The notes: generated from the letters alone by a model not told the origin. Counted from the stretch's first letter, positions 44,464-51,715 are shown. The stretch: DNA of 53,646 nucleotides from Candidatus Falkowiibacteriota bacterium (GCA_009885285.1 VFKX01000093.1:1-53646); one strand, 5' to 3'. Made by a program: numbers and translations.

Positions 44464-44789
44464 GTTGATCTAAAAGTTTTTCTGAGTTTAGCTAGGCTCT
44501 GCTGGCGCCGCGCTACTCTCTTTATCCTTCGTTCTTGCTGCTTAACCTTCAACCTCTTCAAGATTTTTATCAATAATAATTTTCTCTTGCGAGGAAATAT
44601 TTTGACTAAAATCTTCAGTCGTGAGGGCAGGCGCTTAATGTTTTGCCAGTTCATTTTTAATGTCCTGGCAAAGCTGATAATAAATATAACCTTGATAGCC
44701 ATCTTTCGGTTGAATAGGCCGATGAAGGCCATAATACCAAATGCTATTAAGGCTACAACAATCAGAGCTATTACTGACATGGTTACCAT
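44445..44789 (-). CDS. small, very basic membrane protein
   Basis: The 114-residue product has one or two hydrophobic N-terminal helices (about residues 4-26 and 30-42) and a strongly basic C-terminal half, rich in Lys and Arg, likely cytoplasmic and able to touch nucleic acid or ribosome. No family is recognised. Unlike most genes here it has a good Shine-Dalgarno, AAGGAG about 5 nt before the ATG. It is the last gene after recR, 14 bp away. Its final codons form the stem of the shared terminator. The call as a real gene rests on the Shine-Dalgarno and position. Confidence 0.6.
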   Translation of the reverse strand: MVTMSVIALIVVALIAFGIMAFIGLFNRKMAIKVIFIISFARTLKMNWQNIKRLPSRLKILVKIFPRKRKLLLIKILKRLKVKQQERRIKRVARRQQSLAKLRKTFRSTKKPFQ

Positions 44790-44803
44790 TTCTACTCCTT
44801 TCT

Positions 44804-45403
44804 TTATTTAGTCATTTCACTTCTATATTTTAAGGCATTGGCCAGCGTTAATTCATCGGCGTATTCCAGGTCGGAACCGGCCGGCAAGCCTTTAGCCAAG
44901 CGGGTAATTTTGAGGCGGTCTTTAAGAATCTTAGTTAGATAGAGAGAAGTAGTTTCGCCCTCGAGAGTAAAATTTAAAGCCAGAATAATTTCCTTGACCT
45001 CGCCAGTCTTAATTGTTCTTAAGAGTTTTTCTATGTTGAGGTCGTCGGGGCCGACGCCGCTAATAGTATTGATTAATCCGCCGAGAATATAATAACGGCC
45101 GTCGTATTGCCGAGTTGATTCAATGGCGTTTAAGTCCTGGATATTTTCCACTACACAAAGGACGTCACGACGCCGGGCCGGATCAGAGCAAATCGGACAG
45201 GGATTCTGTTCGCAGATGCTGAGGCAGTTATGACAGATGATAATTTTTTCTTGAAGTTCGGAAATCGCTTGGCCGAAACTTTTTAGCCTGTCCGGAGACT
45301 GCCGCAATAAATAAAAAGCATACCGCTCAGCGGTTTTTGGTCCGACGCTGGGCAGGTTGGATAATTTATCTATTAAAGTTTGGAGAGCGGTCGGATATTT
45401 CAT
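44804..45403 (-). CDS. recR: recombination mediator RecR
   Basis: RecR works with RecO (and RecF) to load RecA on gaps. The 199-residue product has the helix-hairpin-helix (LSNLPSVGPKTAERYAFYLL), the C4 zinc finger CHNC...CPIC near residue 57-72, a Toprim domain (DVLCVVENIQDLNAIE, then REIILALNFTLEGE-like strand) and the C-terminal LAKGLPAGSDLEYADELTLANAL. It lies 18 bp after ebfC, the conserved pair. recO is not in the window. Confidence 0.96.
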   Translation of the reverse strand: MKYPTALQTLIDKLSNLPSVGPKTAERYAFYLLRQSPDRLKSFGQAISELQEKIIICHNCLSICEQNPCPICSDPARRRDVLCVVENIQDLNAIESTRQYDGRYYILGGLINTISGVGPDDLNIEKLLRTIKTGEVKEIILALNFTLEGETTSLYLTKILKDRLKITRLAKGLPAGSDLEYADELTLANALKYRSEMTK

Positions 45404-45421
45404 TGATTTACTATCGGGATA

Positions 45422-45697
45422 TTAGCTTAAGCCGGGAATACCGCCCATCTCCTGAAGTTTTTTAGCCATTAATTTTTGAGCGCTTTTTAGGGCTCCAGTG
45501 AAGCATTCTTTTAAGGCTTCTTCTTGTGCAGCTTTATTTAATTCGCCGTTAAGTTTGATTTCCAATACTTCCATATTACCGTTGAGGACGATTTTAACGC
45601 CGTTCTTTTCTTCGGTAACCGATTCTTGCGCTAAGGCAGTCTGCATGACTTTAGCCTGACTGCGTAAATCCTTAAATTGTTTTAATTTGCTGAACAT
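45422..45697 (-). CDS. ebfC: YbaB/EbfC family nucleoid-associated protein
   Basis: YbaB/EbfC proteins are small dimers that bind DNA without clear sequence specificity. The 91-residue product has the family helix-strand-helix pattern (KVMQTALAQESVTEEKNGVKIVLNGNMEVLEIKLNGEL) and a C-terminal helix ending GGIPGLS. It sits between dnaB and recR. The common dnaX partner is not here. Confidence 0.93.
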   Translation of the reverse strand: MFSKLKQFKDLRSQAKVMQTALAQESVTEEKNGVKIVLNGNMEVLEIKLNGELNKAAQEEALKECFTGALKSAQKLMAKKLQEMGGIPGLS

Positions 45698-45739
45698 ATT
45701 TTTTAATTATTTTTTAAAATATTTATTAATTAATAAGGG

Positions 45740-47134
45740 TTAGAATTCTATCGGCGGGGAATCGTTTGGCATCTTGGCGAGATTCTTAAAGTTAGCGGTA
45801 TTTTCGTCAAAGAATAAGCTGATCATGCCGGTTGGTCCGTTACGATGCTTGGCGATGTGGATTTCCGCCTTATAGCGTTCGTCTTGCGGCAAGTCATTCG
45901 GATTATAGCCGCGATCAGCAGCTTTACGGTAAATGAACATGACGACGTCGGCGTCCTGTTCGATGGAACCGGAGTCGCGCAAATGGGAAAGTTTCGGAAT
46001 GGCCGGGTGGGTTAGTTCGACGGCGCGGGAGAGCTGAGCCAGAGCGAGAATCGGGATGTTGAGTTCGCGGGCGATAGATTTCAGACCGCGGCTGATTTCG
46101 GCGATTTCTTGAACGCGATTATCGCCGTATTTGCCTCGTCCTTCCATTAACTGCAAGTAGTCGATAACAATCAAGCCTAAGCCTTTTTCCATCTGTAAGC
46201 GGCGGCATTTAGCCCTAATTTCCATGATTGATAAAGTGCCTGAGTCGTCGATATAGATAGGCGCTTCAGCGAGCTTGCCCATGCCGTCATTTAACTTCAT
46301 GAAGTCTTCGTCGCTCAGGTTACCGGTTCTCATTTTCCATAAGCTGATATTGGACTGAGCGCAGAGCATACGATCAACTAATTGTTCCTTGCTCATTTCC
46401 AAAGAGAAGATACCGACGCCCTCTTTGCTTTTAATCGCAGCTTGGCGGGCGATATCGAGAGCAAAGGAAGTTTTACCAACGGAAGGGCGGGCAGCTAAAA
46501 TAACTAGATCAGATTTCTGTAAGCCGGCTAAAAGATTGTCTAATTCACCAAAACCGGTGGACAGTCCGCGGAGCTTGCCGCCACCGCCATACTTATGCAG
46601 GTCATCGATGCGGTCAAAAGCTGAGCTCAGCAAGTTATCGATCGGGACGAAAGCGTTCTTTAAGTATTTACGGGAAACTCCGAAGACCTTCTTTTCAGTT
46701 TCATCAAGAATCTCATCGATCTCTCGTTCTTCATTAAAGCTCATGGAGGAAATCTCGGCCGCTGCTTGTTGTAAGCGGCGGAGAGTCGCCTTTTTTTGAA
46801 TAATGGAAGAATAATGGACGATATTGCCGGATGTAGCGACGGTGTTGGATAGTTGTGCAAGATAGGCCCGGCCGCCAATGACCGCCATTTTTTTCTTATC
46901 TTCCAGGCGGTTGGACAGGGTGATAATATCGATCGGCTCCTGGTTCGCATATAATTCCTTAATGGAATCATAGATGATTCTATGAGCGTCCTTATAGAAA
47001 TCCTGGCTCATGATTGTGTCCGCGACTTTAATGATGGCGTCCTTATCAATCAAAAGGGAACCGAGTAATGATTCCTCGGCTTCTAAGCTGTGCGGCGGTA
47101 CTTTAGCGATGATATTGTCGTCGTTGCTAGTCAT
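45740..47134 (-). CDS. dnaB: replicative DNA helicase DnaB
   Basis: DnaB is the ring-shaped helicase of the replication fork. The 464-residue product has the N-terminal helical domain (PPHSLEAEESLLGSLLIDKDAI), a linker and the RecA-like domain with Walker A ARPSVGKTSFALDIA near residue 215, IVIDYLQLM (Walker B) and the arginine finger region HRNGPTG. No intein is seen. It is the first gene of dnaB-ebfC-recR. Its promoter lies beside a four-copy repeat array. Confidence 0.97.
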   Translation of the reverse strand: MTSNDDNIIAKVPPHSLEAEESLLGSLLIDKDAIIKVADTIMSQDFYKDAHRIIYDSIKELYANQEPIDIITLSNRLEDKKKMAVIGGRAYLAQLSNTVATSGNIVHYSSIIQKKATLRRLQQAAAEISSMSFNEEREIDEILDETEKKVFGVSRKYLKNAFVPIDNLLSSAFDRIDDLHKYGGGGKLRGLSTGFGELDNLLAGLQKSDLVILAARPSVGKTSFALDIARQAAIKSKEGVGIFSLEMSKEQLVDRMLCAQSNISLWKMRTGNLSDEDFMKLNDGMGKLAEAPIYIDDSGTLSIMEIRAKCRRLQMEKGLGLIVIDYLQLMEGRGKYGDNRVQEIAEISRGLKSIARELNIPILALAQLSRAVELTHPAIPKLSHLRDSGSIEQDADVVMFIYRKAADRGYNPNDLPQDERYKAEIHIAKHRNGPTGMISLFFDENTANFKNLAKMPNDSPPIEF

Positions 47135-47180
47135 CTTATTTTATGGGTTAGTCCGGTAATTTACGGATTTCAATATCCTT

Positions 47181-47209
47181 ATCTTAGCTCATGCTTACCA
47201 ATTTTTCAA
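47181..47209 (-). promoter_or_regulatory. promoter of dnaB
   Basis: On the minus strand TTGAAA (47204-47209) and TAAGAT (47181-47186) are 17 bp apart. The leader is about 40 nt. The repeat array begins 7 bp upstream of the -35 box. Confidence 0.65.
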
Positions 47210-47216
47210 TCAGTTG

Positions 47217-47260
47217 TTATTAACTGTTTATTAACCATTTATCAACTGTTTATGGGCAGT
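47217..47260. repeat. four tandem 11-bp repeats upstream of dnaB
   Basis: Copies are TTATTAACTGT, TTATTAACCAT, TTATCAACTGT and TTATGGGCAGT at 47217, 47228, 47239 and 47250. The period is exactly 11 bp, close to one helical turn, so a protein could bind each on the same face. TTATCAACT matches 7 of 9 positions of the DnaA box TTATCCACA. They may be DnaA or regulator sites, or iterons. Confidence 0.7.
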
Positions 47261-47283
47261 TTTATGGTTTGACGACCGGCAGT

Positions 47284-47913
47284 TTAAATGATGATGGTAA
47301 TATCGTAGGAGTATTTTTTTCTGTATTCGTCAATCCAGGTTAATATTGCTTTTAATAATTTAGTGTCAGGATAATTGATAGTGATGGTGCCATATTTTGA
47401 TTTATTTCTATAGGTGCCCTTTTTCCCCTCTTGAAGGAATGATTTGTAAAAGTTGCAGAGTGGTATACCAGTGGTTCTTGTCCAGAACTTAATTAGCTTG
47501 GCTTCGTTATGATCTGGGTAAATATGAATTAGGGCTTTTAATCGACTCTCGTCTACACCGCAGATTACTCGCAAAAAATCCAGAAACAACCTAATCATGG
47601 CCGGGTCGCTATTAGTGAATTTAACAACGTTCATTGTTTTAGCGCCCTCGCCCCAATACAGCATGATTCCGGCAGTCTTTAAATTAGCATCCGTGTCAGT
47701 TATTATGGTCTTTAATTGAAACGGCTTCTTATTCTGCTTGATGGCATACCAGTAGTTAATAGCCTCTGAACGTGACCTTCTGGGCGTACCTGATTTGTCC
47801 AGATGGTATCTAATTGTTGAAACTGACAGCTTTAGCTTCGACGCTATTTGAGCCATCGACATTTTCTTGCTTAAATACATGTCAGGAATTGTTTTTGCGA
47901 TATTTTTGTTCAT
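47284..47913 (-). CDS. HTH protein with LAGLIDADG-like endonuclease domain
   Basis: The 209-residue product has an N-terminal helix-turn-helix (about 8-45, KMSMAQIASKLKLSVSTIRYHLDKSGTPRR). A domain resembling a LAGLIDADG-type fold follows (AGIMLYWGEGAKT near 80, and KLLKAILTWIDEY at the end), with FTNSDPAMIRLFLDFLR between. Such free-standing HTH/LAGLIDADG proteins occur in several CPR genomes as I recall. Whether it cuts DNA or acts as a regulator is unknown. The acidic catalytic residues are not certain. A 15-bp palindrome over its -10 box suggests autoregulation. Confidence 0.6.
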   Translation of the reverse strand: MNKNIAKTIPDMYLSKKMSMAQIASKLKLSVSTIRYHLDKSGTPRRSRSEAINYWYAIKQNKKPFQLKTIITDTDANLKTAGIMLYWGEGAKTMNVVKFTNSDPAMIRLFLDFLRVICGVDESRLKALIHIYPDHNEAKLIKFWTRTTGIPLCNFYKSFLQEGKKGTYRNKSKYGTITINYPDTKLLKAILTWIDEYRKKYSYDITIII

Positions 47914-47916
47914 ATA

Positions 47917-47931
47917 GTGCTATTATAGCAC
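47917..47931 (-). promoter_or_regulatory. palindromic operator over the -10 box of the HTH gene
   Basis: GTGCTAT-T-ATAGCAC is a perfect palindrome. The minus-strand -10 TATAAT (47922-47927) lies at its centre, and the ATG at 47913 follows 8 nt later. The HTH product itself is a plausible repressor. Confidence 0.6.
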
Positions 47932-47975
47932 AACTATGGTTATGAGATAAATAGATATACTATAGAACAATATAT

Positions 47976-48009
47976 ATAAAAAAATCGCCTAGGTAATACC
48001 CAAGCGATT
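47976..48009 (-). terminator. terminator after tRNA-Thr
   Basis: On the minus strand AATCGC (48004-48009) pairs with GCGATT (47983-47988), followed by T7. An internal GGT/ACC pair strengthens the stem. Confidence 0.8.
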
Positions 48010-48017
48010 CTTCTGGG

Positions 48018-48090
48018 AGCCGACTGTCGGACTTGAACCGACGACCTGATGCTTACAAGGCAACTGCTCTACCAGCTGAGCTAAGTCGGC
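48018..48090 (-). tRNA. tRNA-Thr (anticodon UGU)
   Basis: Read on the minus strand, the 73-nt gene folds as a cloverleaf. The acceptor is GCCGACT with AGTCGGC. The D arm is GCTC with GAGC. The anticodon stem GTTGC pairs with GCATC (one T-T mismatch) and its loop is CTTGTAA. The T arm is GTCGG with CCGAC. The anticodon UGU reads ACA and related threonine codons. The discriminator is T and the next bases are CCCA, so CCA is not properly encoded. Confidence 0.95.
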
Positions 48091-48174
48091 TTAACTGACT
48101 TCATTAATATAAAAGATTTTAATAATTTTAGCAAGGGGTAATAAAAAAGGAGCCTGGCTGTAATGGATAATATA

Positions 48175-48198
48175 CAAAAAAACAGGTAAAAACCTGTC
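48175..48198 (-). terminator. terminator after tRNA-Lys
   Basis: On the minus strand ACAGGT (48192-48197) pairs with ACCTGT (48182-48187), followed by T7. Confidence 0.82.
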
Positions 48199-48205
48199 TT
48201 TTCTG

Positions 48206-48278
48206 TGCGCCCAGCTGGATTCGAACCAGCGACCATCAGCTTAAAAGGCTGTTGCTCTACCAACTGAGCTATAGGCGC
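48206..48278 (-). tRNA. tRNA-Lys (anticodon UUU)
   Basis: On the minus strand the 73-nt gene folds with acceptor GCGCCTA/TGGGCGC, D arm GCTC/GAGC, anticodon stem ACAGC/GCTGA with loop CTTTTAA, and T arm GCTGG/CCAGC. The anticodon is UUU. The discriminator is A and the next bases are CAG, so CCA is not encoded. It has its own terminator. Confidence 0.96.
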
Positions 48279-48370
48279 TCGTATAATAAAACGGCCATAT
48301 AAATGAGCTAGTTTTATTACAAAGTTGATAATATCAAAAGTTTTCCCATTTGACAAGGGCTATAGAAATA

Positions 48371-48399
48371 AAAAAGGCCTAATTTATACTAGGCCCTTT
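48371..48399 (-). terminator. terminator after the 106-residue lipoprotein gene
   Basis: On the minus strand AGGGCCTA pairs with TAGGCCTT around an AT-rich loop, followed by T6 (48371-48376 on the plus strand as A-run). Confidence 0.8.
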
Positions 48400-48428
48400 G
48401 CTTGAAGATTTGCTATTAGTCGCGCTTA

Positions 48429-48749
48429 TTACATGCCGCAAGAATAACTGACTGTTTCATTAGACTTAATGACGACGTTGGCGGTGCTGCAGCCTGTGCC
48501 GTCGTTGCCCACTAATTCCCAGACATATACCCCTGGACAGAGCTTGATGTCCTTCTTTTCGCCAGGTGTAAGCGTTCCTTTGTTTTCGCCGTTGACAATA
48601 ATCTGCTGGGTAACGCTTCTCGTACTAGTGTTGGTCAGGCTAAGCGTTCCTTGAACGCAGGGGTTAATCTTTTCCTTTTCGCAACCATTACTGAAAATGG
48701 TTAAGGCAATGATAGTTGTTAATACGAGTAAAATCTTAAATTTATTCAT
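48429..48749 (-). CDS. small lipoprotein, paralogue of the 50411 gene product
   Basis: This 106-residue protein has a lipoprotein signal: basic start, hydrophobic helix (ILLVLTTIIALTIF) and lipobox SNGC with the lipidated Cys at about 23. The mature part is a small beta-rich domain with the order NPCVQGTLSLTNTS, IIVNGENKGTLTPGEKKDI, LCPGVYVWELVG, GTGCSTANV, SYSCGM. The four-Cys pattern may form two disulfides. It is clearly related to the 109-residue protein encoded at 50411. The function is unknown. Confidence 0.75.
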   Translation of the reverse strand: MNKFKILLVLTTIIALTIFSNGCEKEKINPCVQGTLSLTNTSTRSVTQQIIVNGENKGTLTPGEKKDIKLCPGVYVWELVGNDGTGCSTANVVIKSNETVSYSCGM

Positions 48750-48803
48750 GATTACGACTTTTTAAGTGATACTATTAATTGTTAATTTGCTTGAAGACAT
48801 TAT

Positions 48804-50183
48804 TTATTCGTATCGGGCCAGACTGCCATTAAGGCTCTGTCCAGTTTGCAATTTATCCTTTCTGATAACTGTTTGTCGAACAAATACCCTCTTGATGATA
48901 TCGCCATTTTCGTCCCGCAGGTGGCGGAAGTGGCCGCGCCGCAGATGGGGAGGCATCTCCCGGCCAGTATTTATTTTTATCTTTTGCCCTTTACTTCTTT
49001 TTTTCGGGGCAGTGATATAGGTAATACTGCTGCTTAAAACCTCAAACCACTTTGGTTTCTCGGTTATTAGCGCATCCTGAGTGATAGCGCTTGGTTCCAT
49101 ATAACTGTCGGCTATTTCGGTTTGTTCGGTCAGCTCACCTAAATCGGAGCAGTCATAGAGTTTGATGTTCTGAGGCGGTTCATAGTCGGCAAATAGTTTC
49201 CCGATACCGTTTAAAAGAAAGGGGAGAGCGTTCCAGGTCCAATCTTCTCTAATTAGGCGGAAGACAGCTTCACTGGAATCAGCTTCTTGGTAGACCAAAC
49301 CTCTCAGGGTTTCTATGAGATCGATGGAACCTAAGGAATAATTTTGGTCATAGACCAATAATTTTCCGGTCGACATATCAAGCTTCATTAGACTGAATTC
49401 AGAGACTAGATTGTTATAGCACTGATTTGATACAAATAGTTTGTTGAGTGCTCTTAAAGCTTTAGCGCTATTTGTTTTCTTAGACAGGCCATAAATTTCT
49501 TTAACGGCATCATGCTGGGCTTCGTTTAGGAGGACATCTTTGACATCTCCGGGAATGGAAAACATTGTTAAGATATTTTCTTCTCTGCAGATTACGTGAG
49601 TGCTGTAGTAACCGAAATGAACTGCTTCTTGACGGTTATCGTCGACATAAGTTTTTTTCAGCGGTTTATCCAACGTCAGGATAAAATTATCGTATGGCAG
49701 ATAAGCTAAGTAATTTTCCTTCCCAGGGTCGGCTAACGGAATATTTTCCGGGTGAGATATTTCACATATTTTTTTTCCTTTTAGCCACTTTTCCAGATAA
49801 ACGGGAATCAAGAATCTTCCAACGCTAGATATATCTTGATAAATTGACTCAATAAAATCTAGTTTAGTCGAAAACTTATCCCGCCAGCTTTTAGGAATGC
49901 GCGGCAGAAATTGCTCAGGATTAAAACTTTGCTGTGTGTCGAGAAAGCTGCGTAGGCGCTTATATCCTTCAATTCCTCGTCCCAGGGTAAATATGCCGGT
50001 GAGTTCTGAGCCGGTCAGTGTGCCGTGATTTATTCTATTTTCCTCATTGTTCAGACTCGCATGGTTTGGCAAAATTTTCTGACAGATATAGAATTTTAAA
50101 TCTCCTAAGAAATTAAATTCTTCCCAATATTGCAGGCATTGCTGTAATTGGATAAGTGATAGCAATTCATCAATTCTTTTCAT
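48804..50183 (-). CDS. unknown 459-residue protein with AcrVA2-like C-terminal motif
   Basis: The protein is soluble and not assigned to a family with certainty. Its C-terminus, PPHLRRGHFRHL followed by KRVFVRQTVI, resembles the PHxRRGHxR...VR pattern found at the end of AcrVA2 (a Cas12a inhibitor from Moraxella) and of many phage and plasmid proteins. Two more segments have a similar order, a strand YLPYDNFILTLDKP near residue 165 and a helix NALPFLLNGIGKLFADY near 340. Known AcrVA2 acts on nascent Cas12a, but relatives are widespread in genomes without Cas12a, so that role is not claimed. A strong hairpin lies 7 nt upstream of the ATG. It is flanked by paralogous lipoproteins. Confidence 0.5.
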   Translation of the reverse strand: MKRIDELLSLIQLQQCLQYWEEFNFLGDLKFYICQKILPNHASLNNEENRINHGTLTGSELTGIFTLGRGIEGYKRLRSFLDTQQSFNPEQFLPRIPKSWRDKFSTKLDFIESIYQDISSVGRFLIPVYLEKWLKGKKICEISHPENIPLADPGKENYLAYLPYDNFILTLDKPLKKTYVDDNRQEAVHFGYYSTHVICREENILTMFSIPGDVKDVLLNEAQHDAVKEIYGLSKKTNSAKALRALNKLFVSNQCYNNLVSEFSLMKLDMSTGKLLVYDQNYSLGSIDLIETLRGLVYQEADSSEAVFRLIREDWTWNALPFLLNGIGKLFADYEPPQNIKLYDCSDLGELTEQTEIADSYMEPSAITQDALITEKPKWFEVLSSSITYITAPKKRSKGQKIKINTGREMPPHLRRGHFRHLRDENGDIIKRVFVRQTVIRKDKLQTGQSLNGSLARYE

Positions 50184-50189
50184 TATTTG

Positions 50190-50247
50190 CTTTTATTTAG
50201 TTACCGCAGGGAGTTTTTGTAACCTCTCTCCGGCAACTAAATAAAAG
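50190..50247 (-). other. long hairpin in the leader of the 459-residue gene
   Basis: CTTTTATTTAGTT (50190-50202) pairs perfectly with AACTAAATAAAAG (50235-50247), and CCG and AGGGAG extend it inside with CGG and CTCTCT. It lies in the untranslated leader of about 84 nt and ends 7 nt before the ATG. No T-run follows. Confidence 0.8.
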
Positions 50248-50273
50248 TAATTTTTAAAGGACTGTGACCAAAA

Positions 50274-50303
50274 AATATAGCATAATCTCCCGCTTTAAGT
50301 CAA
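50274..50303 (-). promoter_or_regulatory. promoter of the 459-residue gene
   Basis: On the minus strand TTGACT (50298-50303) and TATATT (50274-50279) are 18 bp apart. Transcription would start near 50267 and include the hairpin. Confidence 0.7.
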
Positions 50304-50361
50304 TAATGAGGAATAATATTAATGATACGTGATTAATAATGCGGGATCTATGTCTTTAAAT

Positions 50362-50391
50362 AAAAAACCCTCATTATTTGCTAATGAGGGT
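50362..50391 (-). terminator. terminator after the 109-residue lipoprotein gene
   Basis: On the minus strand ACCCTCATTA (50382-50391) pairs with TAATGAGGGT (50367-50376), followed by T5. Confidence 0.88.
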
Positions 50392-50410
50392 GGGGCATAA
50401 AAAGGGTCGA

Positions 50411-50740
50411 TTACTTACCGCTACAAGAATAGCCTTGATCTTCGCAAGCCACGATATTTACCTTAGCAGCACTGCAGCCAGTACCACCACTTAAACCAAC
50501 TAATTGCCAGTCATAAGTGCCGGGAGTGAGTTCGATTGATTTTTTATTGCCGGGATCCAGCGATCCATAGTTCACGCCATTGATCATGATACGCTGGACA
50601 GTGGTCAAGCTTTTATTTGTCAGAGTGAGCGTACCTTTTCCAGTACAAGGGCTGGCATCCAGTTTATCGCATGACAAATTAATGGACAGGGCAGCTATAA
50701 ATATGGCTGCCATTAGCAAAGCAAAATTAATTTTTTTCAT
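50411..50740 (-). CDS. small lipoprotein, paralogue of the 48429 gene product
   Basis: From ATG 50740 (MKKINFALLMAA) this is a 109-residue lipoprotein with lipobox LSC at about residue 24. The upstream ATG at 50797 would add 19 polar residues before the signal and is rejected. The mature part repeats the pattern of the other paralogue: SPCTGKGTLTLTNKS, IMINGVNYGSLDPGNKKSI, LTPGTYDWQLVG, GTGCSAAKV, GYSCSG. Identity between the two is high in the cores and low in the signals. The function is unknown. Confidence 0.75.
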   Translation of the reverse strand: MKKINFALLMAAIFIAALSINLSCDKLDASPCTGKGTLTLTNKSLTTVQRIMINGVNYGSLDPGNKKSIELTPGTYDWQLVGLSGGTGCSAAKVNIVACEDQGYSCSGK

Positions 50741-50856
50741 CGCTACGTCTTTTAAATTAATACTTGAGTTTTTAACTAACTGCCTAAACGCTACCATATC
50801 TAAGTATAATTGTAAATAGGGAATGACTGGATGCGCCGAGTAGCTCTTTTAGTTAT

Positions 50857-50894
50857 AAAAAAGGCCTTGAGATAAATGTATTATCCTAAGGCCT
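50857..50894 (-). terminator. terminator after the YfiM-like gene
   Basis: AGGCCTT (50862-50868) pairs with AAGGCCT (50888-50894), with inner GATAA/TTATC, and T6 follows on the minus strand. Confidence 0.8.
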
Positions 50895-50911
50895 GGCATT
50901 TGTGCGAGTGT

Positions 50912-51463
50912 TTAATGTTTTTTCCAGTAGTACCAGAAGGGCTTTTTCTGTTTGAATGGCACTTCTTTTTTTTCACCATAGATATCGACTCCTTGTGGGA
51001 CGTGATTCACAGGCTCTTTACCCCAATACACTAAATTGAGCGTAATGGAAACGAGGGCTGATCCGGTCAATGCTCCGCCTAGGTCGTACTTTAAATCTTC
51101 GCGGCTGTAAAATCCGCCGTTGTTCTGGTCGTGGACTTCTTTTAAGTGTCCGGCAAGGGAAGTTAGTCCAATGCCTAGTCCAGCCCCAATAAGTCTGCTC
51201 TGCCACCACTTTAAGCCAACTTTATTGTATAAAACTTGCTGGCTTAGCATCTCTATGCTAAATGAAGACATAGTGCAAATAGTGAAATGGTTAAACTTAT
51301 CTTCGGGCATTCCTAAGTAGGTTTTGTCTTCAGATATAACTTTACTGTTGTAGGCTAAGCTGTTAAATTTGAGCGCTGGGTCGTTGAAATTCGTTTCGGT
51401 GAACTGGGCGCTGGTTGTTATAACAAGTGCCAATAATACTAAAGTAAACGCGAACTTTTTCAT
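50912..51463 (-). CDS. exported YfiM/DUF2279-like protein
   Basis: The 183-residue product has a signal peptide (KKFAFTLVLLALVITTSA). The segments DKFNHFTICT near residue 54 and KEVHDQNNGGFYSREDLKYDLGGALTG near 108-133 have the order DK..HF...KE..D...DL..D..G seen in the YfiM/DUF2279 family of small envelope proteins. The C-terminus is basic and aromatic (FKQKKPFWYYWKKH). The role is unknown. The leader contains a 19-bp-stem hairpin. Confidence 0.6.
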   Translation of the reverse strand: MKKFAFTLVLLALVITTSAQFTETNFNDPALKFNSLAYNSKVISEDKTYLGMPEDKFNHFTICTMSSFSIEMLSQQVLYNKVGLKWWQSRLIGAGLGIGLTSLAGHLKEVHDQNNGGFYSREDLKYDLGGALTGSALVSITLNLVYWGKEPVNHVPQGVDIYGEKKEVPFKQKKPFWYYWKKH

Positions 51464-51490
51464 TTTTATTTATTTTTGATTATTAATGAA

Positions 51491-51542
51491 TGATTAGACA
51501 AAGGTCGGGGTCATAAAATTAAGGCTCCGGCCTTTGTCTAAT
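51491..51542. other. 52-nt hairpin upstream of the YfiM-like gene
   Basis: The arm 51491-51509 (GATTAGACAAAGGTCGGGG) pairs along all 19 positions with 51524-51542, with two G-U pairs, around a 14-nt loop. It lies 28 nt before the start codon on the minus strand. A TTGACA on the minus strand at 51605-51610 would put it in the leader. The remaining gap to 51671 has no gene. Confidence 0.8.
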
Positions 51543-51671
51543 CTCCAAAATATCAAATTTGTGAAAGGGCTAGTCTTGATTAAATTAGCATTGTTTACGG
51601 ATATTGTCAAGAGCTGGGCGGGACAGGAGCAGATCTGAGGGATATTTTGACTTGGCGTTAAAATAGGTAAT

Positions 51672-51700
51672 AAAAAGCAGACACTTTCGTGTCCGCTTTT
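51672..51700. terminator. terminator after the second response regulator
   Basis: AAAAGCAGACAC (51673-51684) pairs with GTGTCCGCTTTT (51689-51700), with one mismatch. It ends the kinase-regulator unit on the minus strand. Confidence 0.85.
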
Positions 51701-51715
51701 CGGGGCATAGTTTAA

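Noticed and set aside
48081-48356. 91-residue minus-strand open frame with IAQLVEQQPF...GSNPAGRTE
   Set aside because: It is the well-known false translation of a tRNA gene; the frame runs through tRNA-Lys and part of tRNA-Thr.
48766-49020. 84-residue plus-strand open frame
   Set aside because: It is antisense to the 3' end of the 459-residue gene and has no start signal or family match.
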